64,000 bases of DNA from JANQRZ01 sp965214485 (GTDB taxonomy: Bacteria > Bacteroidota > Rhodothermia > Rhodothermales > JANQRZ01), in NCBI GenBank assembly GCA_965214485.1, contig CBDCBW010000012.1, positions 405,131-469,130 of the forward strand. The letters run 5' to 3'. Position numbers and translations under genes: made by a program. The notes below the pieces were generated by a model. That model did not search any database. It was not told the origin of the DNA and worked only from the letters and a program-made list of their open reading frames with translations. Numbering within the stretch: position 1 is the stretch's first letter; each line of letters begins with the position of its first letter. Below are positions 26,944 to 35,326 of the stretch, piece by piece.

Positions 26944-27897
26944 GTGGGTACGATCCTCGTTACGGGAGCCCGAGGGCAGATCGGCAGCGACCTCGTGGCG
27001 GAGCTCCGCCGCCGCCACGGCCGCGCCGCCGTCCTCGAAACCGACCTGCACCCGCTCCCCAACGGCGGCGACGCGCTCTACGAACCGCTCGACGTGCAGG
27101 ACCACAGCCGGCTCGACGCGCTCGTCCGCGCGCACGAGGTCGACACCGTGTACCACCTCGCGAGCCTCCTCTCGGCGACGGGCGAGCAGCGCCCCGACCT
27201 GGCGTGGGCGGTCAACGTCGAGGGCCTGCGCAACGTCCTCGACGTGGCGCGCACCCACGGCCTCCGCCTCTTCTGGCCGTCGTCGATCGCGGCCTTCGGC
27301 CCGGCGACGCCGCGCGAGAACACCCCGCAGGCGGGACCGCTCGACCCGGTGACGATGTACGGCGCGACGAAGGTCACCGGCGAGCTCCTCTGCCGCTACG
27401 CGTTTCTGCACGACGGCCTCGACGTGCGGAGCCTCCGCTACCCCGGCCTCATCAGCCACGCCGCCAAGCCCGGCGGCGGCACCACCGACTACGCCGTCGA
27501 GATTTTCTACGCCGCACTCGAGGGCACTTCCTACACGTGCTTCCTCCGCCCGGAGACGCGGCTCCCGATGATGTACATGCCCGACGCCGTCCGCGCCACC
27601 CTGAGCCTGATGGACGCCGACGCCGAGGCCCTCTCGGTCCGCACTTCGTACAACATCACCGCCCTCAGCTTCTCCGCCGAAGAGCTAGCCACCGCCCTCC
27701 AGCGGCGCTTCCCCGACTTCGCCGTCACCTACGACCCCGACTTCCGCCAAGCCATCGCCGACTCGTGGCCCGCCTCAATCGACGACGGCCAGGCCCGCGC
27801 CGACTGGGGCTGGCAGCCCGCCTACGACCTCGGCCGGATGGTGGACGACATGGTCGAGCACCTCGCCGCGAAGCTCAAAGTCGCCGAGGGCTCGTAA
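26944..27897 (+). CDS. L-threonine 3-dehydrogenase, short-chain (epimerase-like) type, 317 aa
   Basis: A GTG at 26944 is chosen because it puts the Rossmann motif at once: MGTILVTGARGQIGSDLVAEL. Upstream in-frame ATGs lie in repetitive sequence. It has the YxxxK pair in MYGATKVTGELLCRY, the substrate region RYPGLISHAAKPGGGTTDYAVEIFYAAL and FLRPETRLPMMYMPDAVRATLSLM, as in Bacteroidota and archaeal threonine dehydrogenases. It oxidises threonine to 2-amino-3-ketobutyrate with NAD+. The next gene is kbl (212 bases on, same strand), which splits that product to glycine and acetyl-CoA, and this supports the assignment. Confidence 0.88.
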   Translation: MGTILVTGARGQIGSDLVAELRRRHGRAAVLETDLHPLPNGGDALYEPLDVQDHSRLDALVRAHEVDTVYHLASLLSATGEQRPDLAWAVNVEGLRNVLDVARTHGLRLFWPSSIAAFGPATPRENTPQAGPLDPVTMYGATKVTGELLCRYAFLHDGLDVRSLRYPGLISHAAKPGGGTTDYAVEIFYAALEGTSYTCFLRPETRLPMMYMPDAVRATLSLMDADAEALSVRTSYNITALSFSAEELATALQRRFPDFAVTYDPDFRQAIADSWPASIDDGQARADWGWQPAYDLGRMVDDMVEHLAAKLKVAEGS

Positions 27898-27941
27898 AGA
27901 ACCTGTCCACCCGTACCAACCTGTCTGAGAACGCAACTGGG

Positions 27942-28062
27942 GTCATTTCGACGAACGATGCGAGGAGGAGTCTCCCCCGATCGTCCGGCACTACCTCGGA
28001 GTGGGAGACCTCTCGCTGCGCTCGAAGAGACACACTCGAAATAGTGACACACTCGGAATGAC
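27942..28062. repeat. Inverted-repeat element between tdh and kbl
   Basis: The left end GTCATTTCGACGAACGATGCGAGGAGGAGTCTCC faces a right end whose reverse complement starts GTCATTCCGAG and continues TTCGAGCGCAGCGAGAGGTCTCC. A 14-base piece (ACACACTCGRAA) is duplicated inside. It matches a repeat style I know from many bacterial intergenic regions. Confidence 0.6.
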
Positions 28063-28109
28063 GAAGTAGGCCTTTTCGGATAAGACCCCACTCGCTCTCA
28101 CCGCCGCCC

Positions 28110-29306
28110 ATGCCCACCACCGCCACCGCCCTCTACCGCGACCTCCTCGACGACATCCGCGCCGCCGGCCTCTACAAAGAGGAGCGCGTCATCACCTCTC
28201 AGCAGGACGCCGGCATCGAGGTCCGCGAGGACGGGCGCGAGTCCGAGGTGCTGAACTTCTGCGCCAACAACTACCTCGGCCTCGCCAACGACCCCGGCCT
28301 GATGCGGGCCGCGCAGGAGGGCATCGAGAAATACGGGTTCGGGCTGTCGTCCGTCCGGTTCATCTGCGGGACGCAGGACATCCACAAAGAGCTCGAGGCC
28401 CGGCTCGCCGCCTTCCACGGCAAGGACGACGCGATCCTCTACGCCGCCTGCTTCGACGCCAACGCCGGCCTCTTCGAAACGCTCCTCGACGCCGACTGCG
28501 CCGTGGTCTCGGACGCGCTCAACCACGCCTCGATCATCGACGGCGTCCGCCTGTGCAAGGCCCGGCGCTACCGCTTCGCCCACGCCGACATGACTGAGCT
28601 CGAGGACGCCCTCAAGGACAGCCAGGACGCCAAGGTCCGCCTCGTCACCACCGACGGCGTCTTCTCGATGGACGGCGACGTGGCGAAGCTGGACGAAATC
28701 TGCGCCCTCGCCGAGCAGTACGACGCGCTCGTCCACGTCGACGAGTGCCACTCGACCGGCTTCTTCGGGCCTACGGGCCGGGGCGCGGCGGAGTACCGGG
28801 GCGTGCTGGGCAAGGTGGACATCATCACGAGCACGCTCGGCAAGGCGCTCGGCGGGGCGAGCGGCGGGTTTACCGTGGCCTCGCAAGAGGTGGTGGACCT
28901 GCTCCGGCAGCGCTCGCGGCCCTACCTCTTCTCCAACTCCGTCGCCCCCTGCATCGTCTACACCTCGATCCGCGTCCTCGACCGACTCGAAGAAACCGCC
29001 GATCTCCGGCAGACCCTCGAAGAGAACACCCGGTACTTCCGCGACGAGATGACGGAGGCCGGGTTCGACATCCGCCCCGGCGACCACCCCATCGTCCCGA
29101 TCATGCTCTACGACGCGAGGCTCGCGCAGGCCGTCGCCGCCGACCTCCTTGACGAAGGCATCTACGTCATCGGCTTCTCTTTCCCGGTCGTCCCGAAGGG
29201 CGAGGCGCGCATCCGCGTCCAGGTCTCCGCCGCCCACACGCGCGAGCACCTCGACCGCTGCGTCGCCGCGTTCACCGCCGTCGGCAAGCGGCACGGGGTC
29301 GTCTAG
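28110..29306 (+). CDS. kbl: 2-amino-3-ketobutyrate CoA ligase (glycine C-acetyltransferase), 398 aa
   Basis: PLP enzyme of the alpha-oxoamine synthase family. NFCANNYLGLAN, VRFICGTQDIHKELE and DGVFSMDGDVAKLDEICALAEQYDALVHVDECHSTGFFGPTGRG are present. The PLP lysine is Lys245 in TSTLGKALGGASGG. PIVPIMLYD and the C-terminal QVSAAHTREHLDRCVAAF follow. Lengths and motifs fit KBL rather than BioF. It cleaves 2-amino-3-ketobutyrate with CoA to glycine and acetyl-CoA, the second step after the dehydrogenase encoded upstream. The stop codon TAG lies within the CTAGTGC end of the inserted element at 29303. Confidence 0.94.
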   Translation: MPTTATALYRDLLDDIRAAGLYKEERVITSQQDAGIEVREDGRESEVLNFCANNYLGLANDPGLMRAAQEGIEKYGFGLSSVRFICGTQDIHKELEARLAAFHGKDDAILYAACFDANAGLFETLLDADCAVVSDALNHASIIDGVRLCKARRYRFAHADMTELEDALKDSQDAKVRLVTTDGVFSMDGDVAKLDEICALAEQYDALVHVDECHSTGFFGPTGRGAAEYRGVLGKVDIITSTLGKALGGASGGFTVASQEVVDLLRQRSRPYLFSNSVAPCIVYTSIRVLDRLEETADLRQTLEENTRYFRDEMTEAGFDIRPGDHPIVPIMLYDARLAQAVAADLLDEGIYVIGFSFPVVPKGEARIRVQVSAAHTREHLDRCVAAFTAVGKRHGVV

Positions 29307-29470
29307 TGCAGGGTCAAGGGGTCTTCTGCGGTTCGGACGGCGTGGAGGGCAGAGAGGGGCGGGGCCGTCTCCCTTCCCTCCACGCCTCCCATTCCTTCCA
29401 CTCCGTCGCGCTTGCTCCGCACGAGGCGTCTCCGGTTCAGAAAGCAGCAGCCCTCCTGCCGAGGCACTAG
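29303..29470. mobile_element. Short CTAG-ended inverted-repeat element (MITE-like), family A copy 2
   Basis: 168 bases bounded by CTAGTGC (29303-29309) and its exact inverse GCACTAG (29464-29470). Internal perfect arms are GGCGTGGAGGG (29339-29349) and CCCTCCACGCC (29376-29386). The sequence is shared with 12316-12493. It lies between convergent kbl and Nif3 genes and could serve as a transcription stop. Confidence 0.8.
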
Positions 29471-29485
29471 GGGGAGCTGCTCGGC

Positions 29486-30601
29486 CTAGCGCACGAACGT
29501 CTGCATCGGACTCGTGCGGTGCTCGGTGGCACGCACGTCGAGGCCGGGGAAGCGCTCCGCGAGCCAGCCGACAAGCAGGCGCTCGGTAATCCATTCCGTC
29601 TCGTAATGGCCCGCGTCGATGAGCGACAGGCGCGGCGCGCCGTCCGGGGCGAGCGGCTGGAAGAACGTGTGGTAGGTGATGTCGGCGGTGACGAAAGCGT
29701 CGGCCCCAGCAGCGAGGGCGTTCGACACGAGCGAGCTCCCCGCTCCGCCGCACACCGCGACGGTCTCGACAGTCGCCTCGGGGTCGCCGACGTAGCGCAG
29801 CGACGCGGCCTCCAACTTCTCCGCGACTCGTTCGAGAAATACTTTAAGTGGCACCTGCTCATCGAGGGTGCCGATAGCTCCAAGCCCGGCCCGCGTCGAT
29901 GGTTGCTCGACGGGGTAGAGGTCGTAGGCGACCTCCTCGTACGGGTGCGCCTGTTTGAGTGCTGAGACCACCCGCCCCACGTCCCACCGCGCCACCTCCG
30001 TCTCGATCCGCACTTCCTCGATTGACTCCAGTTCGCCCGGCGTGCCGGTGTGGGGGTCCGAGCCGTCGCCGGGCCGGAAGTGGCCGGTGACCGTTATTGC
30101 AAAACCACACTCCGTGTAGTCGCCGATCCGTCCTGCCCCGGCGTCGGCCAGGGCCGTGCGGACGGCCTCGGCATGGTCCGGGGGCACGAACGTGACGAGC
30201 TTGACGAGCGACTCGGCGAGGCCGTCGAGGAAGCGCACGTCTTGCAGCCCGAGGTGCTCGGCGAGGGCAAACGAAACCCCGCCGGGAGCCGCGTCGAGGT
30301 TCGTGTGAATCGCGTAGTAGGCGATGCCCGACTGCGCCAGCCGGTAGGCGAGACCGCTCACGAAGTCTGTCGGGACGAGCCGTTTCAGCGGACGGAAGAG
30401 GAGCGGGTGGTGCGTCACGATGAGGTCGGCCCCGAGGGCTTCGGCCTCGTCCACGACGGCGGGCGTCAGGTCGAGCGCGACGAGGACCGACGCGACCTCC
30501 CGCGCCGGATTGCCGACCTGGAGGCCGACGTGGTCGTAGGAGAGCTTCGAGCCGGGTGGTGCCCAGCGTTCGAGTGCGGCGGCGATATCGCGAACGGTCA
30601 T
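29486..30601 (-). CDS. Nif3-like dinuclear metal centre protein, 371 aa
   Basis: Start ATG at 30601 (MTVRDIAAALERWAPPGSKLSYDHVGLQVGNP), the usual opening. Metal ligands are visible: DLIVTHHPLLFRP, AIHTNLDAAPGGV, CGGAGSSLVSNALAAGADAFVTADITYH and SLIDAGHYETEW. The middle insertion (about residues 135-245) has KLVTFVPPDHAEAVRTALADAGAGRIGDYTECGFAITVTGHFRPGDGSDPHTG. The family patch CSFRTEGTG is instead CGFAITVTG here; those codons are exactly the dispersed 9-mer read on the other strand. The function of the family is unsettled (GTP cyclohydrolase I type 2 annotation is not secure). Confidence 0.9.
   Translation of the reverse strand: MTVRDIAAALERWAPPGSKLSYDHVGLQVGNPAREVASVLVALDLTPAVVDEAEALGADLIVTHHPLLFRPLKRLVPTDFVSGLAYRLAQSGIAYYAIHTNLDAAPGGVSFALAEHLGLQDVRFLDGLAESLVKLVTFVPPDHAEAVRTALADAGAGRIGDYTECGFAITVTGHFRPGDGSDPHTGTPGELESIEEVRIETEVARWDVGRVVSALKQAHPYEEVAYDLYPVEQPSTRAGLGAIGTLDEQVPLKVFLERVAEKLEAASLRYVGDPEATVETVAVCGGAGSSLVSNALAAGADAFVTADITYHTFFQPLAPDGAPRLSLIDAGHYETEWITERLLVGWLAERFPGLDVRATEHRTSPMQTFVR
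30093..30101 (+). repeat. Dispersed polar motif GTTATTGCA, copy 2 (+)
   Basis: CCGTTATTGCAAAACCAC inside the Nif3 gene, replacing a usually conserved protein patch. The flanks resemble copy 3 (CCGTTATTGCAACACCAC). Confidence 0.7.
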
Positions 30602-30665
30602 GTCGAGCGAGGAGTGGGGAGTGACGAACGTCGAGTGAGGGATGCAAGCTACCATTCGGCCCTCG

Positions 30666-32033
30666 TCACTCGACCCTCGACCTTCCCGAGAGCCGGATGC
30701 CCTCGGCTTCGTCCACCCGCGTCAGGACGAGGGCTCCAATCGCGAAGAGCACGATGACAATCGAGACCCCGGCGCGCTGCGAGCCGAACACGCTCGTCAG
30801 GATGCCCAGCATCAGCGGCCCGAGGAACGCCGTGGCCTTGCCCGAGAACGCGAAGAAGCCGAAGAACTCGGTCTCTTTGTCGTCCGGCACGAACCGCCCG
30901 AGGAGCGACCGGCTCGACGCCTGGTTCGGCCCGATGGCGATGCCGACCAAGATGCCCGAGGCCCAGAAGACGGCCTTGCTCGTGGTGAGGACGGCGAGGA
31001 ACGAGGCGACAGTGAGGAGGGCGAGCGAGATGAAGATGACGGTCCGCCCGCCGAGCCGGTCGTCGAGGAACCCGAACCCGAACGCCCCCAACCCGGCCAT
31101 CACGTTGAGCACGATCCCGAAGAGCAGGACTTCCTCGATCGTGAAGCCCAGCGTGCCCTGGGCGTAGATGCCGCCGAAGGCGATCAGCGTCACCAGGCCG
31201 TCGTTGTAGAAAAGCCGGGCGACGAGCAGGCGGACGATCTCGCGGTAGCGCCGCAGCTCGCGCGCCGTCTCCACGAGCTCGCCCCAACTCGCCCGGAGGA
31301 GGGCCCCGGCGCGAGGCTTGTCCTCGGCCGGCACTTCGCGCAGAATCAGAAACGTGGGGATGCTGAAGAGCGCGAACCACCCCGCGACGAGGAGGTTGGT
31401 CGCCCGGACGTGCCCACCCGTCGCCTTGTCCAGCCCGAACGGCGCGACCTCGGGGTTGACGAACACGACGAGGGCAACCGCCATGCAGAGCAGCCCGCCG
31501 ACGTAGCCCAGCGCCCACCCGTAGCCCGAGACGCGGCCAATCGCCTCCGGCGGGGCGATCTCGGGGAGGTAGGCGTTGTAAAAGACGGCCCCCATCTCGA
31601 AGGCGATGTTGGCGGTGATGAACCAGAAGAGCGCGCGGGCCACCTCGCCCGGCTCGGCGAAGAACAGCATCGCCGTCCCGGCGACGCAGACGGCGGTGGT
31701 GGCGAGGAGGAAGCGCTTGCGGGACCCGCTCCGGTCGGCGAGGGCCCCGAGGAAGGGGGAGAGGAGGGCAACGCAGAGCGCCGTTATTGCAACACCACGT
31801 GACCACAACACCGTGCCCAGCTCGGGGTCCGGGACGCGCGCCCCCGTCACGTCCGGCGCGAGCGCCATGTAGCCCGTGAAGTACGTCCCGTAGATGAACG
31901 TCACGACGAGCGTCGTGAACGACGAGTTGGCGAAGTCGTAGAGCGACCACGCCCAGACGGTGCGGCGGTCGAGGAGACGCGTCTCGGAGCGACGAGTCTC
32001 GGAGCGTCGCGTCTCGGAGCGGTCGGTCGGCAT
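30666..32033 (-). CDS. Atg22/UMF1-like major facilitator membrane protein, 455 aa
   Basis: Start ATG at 32033. The N-terminus has a triplicated RRSET unit (15-base direct repeats), then the family signature TVWAWSLYDFANSSFTTLVVTFIYGTYFT and about 12 membrane helices. The loop RSGSRKRFL lies between helices 2 and 3, EIAPPEAIGRVSGYGWALGYVGGLL follows, and in the second half are DDRLGGRTVIFISL and GPNQASSRSLLGRFVPDDKETEFFGFFAFSGKATAFLGP. Those last residues are diagnostic of the UMF1/Atg22 family, which exports amino acids from yeast vacuoles; the bacterial substrate is unknown. It is 64 bases upstream of Nif3 on the same strand. Confidence 0.9.
   Translation of the reverse strand: MPTDRSETRRSETRRSETRLLDRRTVWAWSLYDFANSSFTTLVVTFIYGTYFTGYMALAPDVTGARVPDPELGTVLWSRGVAITALCVALLSPFLGALADRSGSRKRFLLATTAVCVAGTAMLFFAEPGEVARALFWFITANIAFEMGAVFYNAYLPEIAPPEAIGRVSGYGWALGYVGGLLCMAVALVVFVNPEVAPFGLDKATGGHVRATNLLVAGWFALFSIPTFLILREVPAEDKPRAGALLRASWGELVETARELRRYREIVRLLVARLFYNDGLVTLIAFGGIYAQGTLGFTIEEVLLFGIVLNVMAGLGAFGFGFLDDRLGGRTVIFISLALLTVASFLAVLTTSKAVFWASGILVGIAIGPNQASSRSLLGRFVPDDKETEFFGFFAFSGKATAFLGPLMLGILTSVFGSQRAGVSIVIVLFAIGALVLTRVDEAEGIRLSGRSRVE
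31783..31791 (+). repeat. Dispersed polar motif GTTATTGCA, copy 3 (+)
   Basis: CCGTTATTGCAACACCAC in the MFS gene, whose protein reads GVAITALC there. Confidence 0.7.
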
Positions 32034-32253
32034 GGGAGGGGGATCGGGGGAAGACCGTCAAACTAAGCCCAGCTTCTTCAGCGTGTCGCTTCTCTTTCCG
32101 CAGCCCGACCGGATTGCAGTCCCGGGCGACCCGGTTTAGCTGGTGGAGGGCCAGGCAGGGCGCTGGTGGAGACAGGGTGGGTGAGGTTTAATCCGGCAAA
32201 GGCTCCGCCGATTCCTGAGGTGCACTCTGGCTCTCCACCCACTCCTGACCCTC

Positions 32254-32946
32254 ATGCCCTGGCTCCGTGACCTGCTCATCGTACTGTTTCTTGGCTACGT
32301 ATACTACCTCGGACAAATTGCCATTCACAACTGTGTTCATTACACGCTCTTCAAGCAGAAGCGGTGGAATAAAATCGTCGGCTACGTGCTGTGCTCGGTT
32401 CAGTTGACGCATTTCGAGGGGTGGCGCATTGCTCACATGATGCACCACAAATACACCAACACCGAGCGCGACCCTCACCTCGTCGACCGCCACCTGCTTC
32501 CGTACCTCGCCACCCACTACGTGCGCGTGTCGAAGTCCGTGTGGGAGCCTCGGCTCTACGCGCTCGCCGTGCTGCCGCCGGTCCTGCTTGCCGCCGCCGT
32601 CATCGGCTGGCAGGCGGCGCTTGGTGACGTGGGGCGCGGGGTTCGGTGGGTGAGCGTGTACTGGCTCTTCCCGATGATCATCGGGCACTTGCTCGTCGCG
32701 CATTTTAACTTCATCACCCACGCCGAGATGCCGTACGGGCGGGGGCACGACACCCGGAGCTTCAACGACGGCGTCTGGCGCGTCATCAACTTCTTCACCT
32801 TCAACTTCTACCTGCACGCCGAGCACCACTTCGCGCCGGGCGACCCCATCCCCCGGCCCGATCCTCGCTTCCACACGCCCCTGCACGAGTCGTCGCACGA
32901 GTCGCGGCACGAGTCGCCCGAAGCCCTCGTCGCGCGCGAGCTCTGA
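32254..32946 (+). CDS. Membrane fatty-acid-desaturase-family protein, 230 aa (possible carotenoid oxygenase)
   Basis: Three histidine boxes for a di-iron site are present: HNCVH (about residue 25), HMMHHKYTN (about 61) and LHAEHHF (about 189), with an extra HFNFITHAEMP. Hydrophobic segments lie between them. The protein is shorter than most acyl desaturases and resembles the compact hydroxylase/ketolase branch. With lycopene cyclase and CrtI/CrtO-type genes 5 kb away, a carotenoid ketolase or hydroxylase is possible. The C-terminus repeats HESSHESRHES. The first ~200 bases are clearly less GC-rich than the rest of the gene, which is odd and may reflect recombination. Confidence 0.75.
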   Translation: MPWLRDLLIVLFLGYVYYLGQIAIHNCVHYTLFKQKRWNKIVGYVLCSVQLTHFEGWRIAHMMHHKYTNTERDPHLVDRHLLPYLATHYVRVSKSVWEPRLYALAVLPPVLLAAAVIGWQAALGDVGRGVRWVSVYWLFPMIIGHLLVAHFNFITHAEMPYGRGHDTRSFNDGVWRVINFFTFNFYLHAEHHFAPGDPIPRPDPRFHTPLHESSHESRHESPEALVAREL

Positions 32947-33010
32947 CGTCACCGAGTGCTCTCCGCCCTCTGACGGGTGGTTCTGACTTGAGAGGTATAT
33001 TTCCCGCTCC

Positions 33011-33083
33011 GCCCTCGTAGCTCAGGGGAAAGAGCGTCGGTTTCCTAAACCGCAGGTCGCAGGTTCGAATCCTGCCGAGGGCA
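33011..33083 (+). tRNA. tRNA-Arg (anticodon CCT)
   Basis: Cloverleaf by eye: acceptor GCCCTCG/CGAGGGC, D arm GCTC..GAGC, anticodon arm with loop TTCCTAA (anticodon CCT), T arm GCAGG TTCGAAT CCTGC, discriminator A. The first pair of the anticodon stem is a mismatch (T-C). CCA is not encoded. Confidence 0.95.
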
Positions 33084-33099
33084 CGAGAGCACGAAAAGA

Positions 33100-33134
33100 C
33101 AGCGCCCCGACCGGAGAGTCCGGTCGGGGCGCTG
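33100..33134. terminator. Strong GC hairpin after tRNA-Arg
   Basis: A perfect 16-base stem, CAGCGCCCCGACCGGA facing TCCGGTCGGGGCGCTG, with loop GAG. No long T run follows on the plus strand. It also lies 3' to the minus-strand gene ending at 33165, so it may act in both directions. Confidence 0.85.
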
Positions 33135-33164
33135 CGGCTTCGGGCCGGGGACCCGGGTGCGGCG

Positions 33165-34889
33165 CTACCTGGTCAAGACGACGCGGTGCGTGCGCGTTTC
33201 GTCGCCCACCTGCAGGCGGTAGAGGTAGGTGCCGGCGGCGAGGTCGCGCCCGTCGAACGAGACCTGGTGGGTGCCCGCCTCCTGCACGCCCTCGACGAGC
33301 GTCGCCACCGTGCGCCCGGTGAGGTCGTAGACCCGAAGCGTCACGGGGCTGGCCTCGCGCACGGCGTACTCCACCGTGGTGCTGCTGCTGAACGGGTTCG
33401 GGTAGCTGCCGAACGTGGTGCCCTCGGCTGCCGTCTCGCTGCGGGCGGCGGGGGCGAGCCAGTTCACGTCGTCCACCGGCTCGCCGGTAGCGGCGTCGAG
33501 GAGCACGACGTCCCCGTCGAAGCCGGCCGTGCGCGAGGCGGCTCCAGGCCGCTGTCCGCTACCGCCGAGCTTCGTCCAGGCAAACCCGTCGGTGGCGAGG
33601 GCGTCGGGGAACGTACCGATGGCTCCCTCGCAGAAGTAGTCACCCGTCTGCGCGTTCGAGCCGACGCGGAAGCGGAGCGTGCGCATGAACATCTGCCCCG
33701 GTTGGAGGGTGATGCGCACGGGACCCTTCGCGGGGTTGGCGACGGAGCCGTCGGGCATGTTCTCGATGAGCCACCCCTGGATGGGGCACACGTCGTCGGT
33801 GTTGTTGGTGACCGTGACCTTGAAGGTCAGGCGGCCGCCCTGGGCCGGGATCGTCGTGCTCCCGATCGGCAGGAGGTCTACGTCGATGGCCTCGCAAATG
33901 TCGTCCTCGCAGGCGAGGTCGAGGTCGGCGAGCGCGCCGCTCGAGGACAGCGCCACCTCCAGGCGGCGCACGCCGTCGGCAGCCAGCATAGCGCGCTGGA
34001 AGCCCGCGTTGCCGACCCCGTTCTCGGTCGTCGAGGCGATCACGCCGCCGCTGCCGTCAAACGCCGTCACGGTGACGGTCTCGTCGGCGTCGATGTCGAG
34101 CAGGCCGACGGAGAGGACCTCGGTGTCGTCGGCGAAGGTGAAGACGAAGGTGCCGCCGCGCGCGTCGTCGTCGGGGTCGGAGGCGTCCCCGTCCTCGGAG
34201 AGGATGAGGACCTTGCCGAGCGCGGTGTCGTTGCCGGGGCCGTTGCCCGGCGTGGCGAGGTCGGAGTCGCCGCCGGTCGGGTTGGCCGTGTCGAAGATCA
34301 TCGCCGGGTGGTTCGCCGGGTCGAGCGTGGTGACGGTGATGCCGTAAGCGTCGAACTCGTTGTCGACGATGGTGCCGGCGGGGAGGTCGGCCCCGAGGGC
34401 GTTCGTCTCGAAGTCGAGATCGGCACAGTCCTCCGTGCCCGTCGAGCACGGCGTGCCCTCGTTCACCGCCCAGTCGAGGAGGATGTCACTGGGGTGGCCG
34501 ACGTCGGGGATGAGGTTCGGGAAGACCGCGCCGAGGTAGACGTCGGTCTGCCACGCGCAGCTCGGGAGGTCGACGTGGAAGACCTCCGTCTGGCCGCCGC
34601 TCGCCGTCTGGGTCTGGTTGTCGAAGAGCTGCTGCGCCTCGAAGGGCCGGACGGCACCGGAGGGGAGCGTGTAGGACGAGAAGCTGATCTGGACGTCGCA
34701 GGCGTCGGCCGGCAGGGCCACTTCGGCGCGGTCACCGGTGGGAGAAATCGTCGTGACGGCGTCGATCTCGGCGCGGTTCAGCGTGCGGCAGGTGCTGCCC
34801 TCACTCGCGGCAAGCGCCGACGGGGCTAGGACCGGTAGCAGGAACACGGCAAGCATCAGAAGGTGCTTGAAAGGCGTAAATACGTTCAT
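33165..34889 (-). CDS. Exported protein with type IX sorting tail, 574 aa
   Basis: Start ATG at 34889 (MNVFTPFKHLLMLAVFLLPVLAPSALA, a signal peptide); the longer frame to 35060 is not supported. Residues about 30-150 hold a cysteine-containing region (DACDVQISFSSYTLPSGAVRPFEAQQLFDNQTQT). Residues about 155-330 are a beta-rich unit ending in VLSVGLLDIDADETVTVTAFDGSGGVIAST, like domains found in extracellular proteins of marine bacteria. A repeat-like DUF11-type strand set follows (TIPAQGGRLTFKVTVTNNTDD). The C-terminus FGSYPNPFSSSTTVEYAVRE to AAGTYLYRLQVGDETRTHRVVLTR is a type IX tail. Function unknown. Confidence 0.8.
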   Translation of the reverse strand: MNVFTPFKHLLMLAVFLLPVLAPSALAASEGSTCRTLNRAEIDAVTTISPTGDRAEVALPADACDVQISFSSYTLPSGAVRPFEAQQLFDNQTQTASGGQTEVFHVDLPSCAWQTDVYLGAVFPNLIPDVGHPSDILLDWAVNEGTPCSTGTEDCADLDFETNALGADLPAGTIVDNEFDAYGITVTTLDPANHPAMIFDTANPTGGDSDLATPGNGPGNDTALGKVLILSEDGDASDPDDDARGGTFVFTFADDTEVLSVGLLDIDADETVTVTAFDGSGGVIASTTENGVGNAGFQRAMLAADGVRRLEVALSSSGALADLDLACEDDICEAIDVDLLPIGSTTIPAQGGRLTFKVTVTNNTDDVCPIQGWLIENMPDGSVANPAKGPVRITLQPGQMFMRTLRFRVGSNAQTGDYFCEGAIGTFPDALATDGFAWTKLGGSGQRPGAASRTAGFDGDVVLLDAATGEPVDDVNWLAPAARSETAAEGTTFGSYPNPFSSSTTVEYAVREASPVTLRVYDLTGRTVATLVEGVQEAGTHQVSFDGRDLAAGTYLYRLQVGDETRTHRVVLTR

Positions 34890-35326
34890 GAGTTTGGTCA
34901 GATGGTAGGAGGAGTGAGCCAGCGCCTCCGAGCGAACGGCGGCACTATCGGGTACGGTTAGAGGCAAGGGACGGGGTGTGGCGCTGCGGGCGTGGGGAAC
35001 CCCAGGGTGGGGAGCTCTCGTGCTGCGCAGCTCACCCCATCTCGTTGTGAGCCTTGTCACGCGCTACACCACACAGCGAAGGACACCATCAGCCAGGCGG
35101 TTTGCAACGAACCGTTGACGAGGCAATACGGCGAATGGGGACGCAGGGGGCACCTTCTCATTTCCGTCTCATCTCCGTTCCTCGCGGACGTCGCTTCGCG
35201 GTCGCCCTGCCCGCCGGCCGACGCCGAGCAGGCTGCCCGCTTCGGTGGGCCCTCGGCGTTGCGCGCTCGCGTTCTGCCTCAGTCCGGTTCTGCCTCAGCC
35301 CCGTTTGGCCTCAGCCCCGTTTGGCC
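34890..35326. other. 437-base intergenic region with a short tandem repeat
   Basis: Lies upstream of the exported T9SS protein (minus) and downstream of miaA (minus). Near 35275-35330 it carries repeated CCTCAGCCCCGTTTGG units (16 bases; two good copies, two poorer), ending right at the miaA stop. No gene or RNA is recognised. An AT-richer stretch at 35050-35140 may hold the promoter of the exported protein. Confidence 0.5.
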
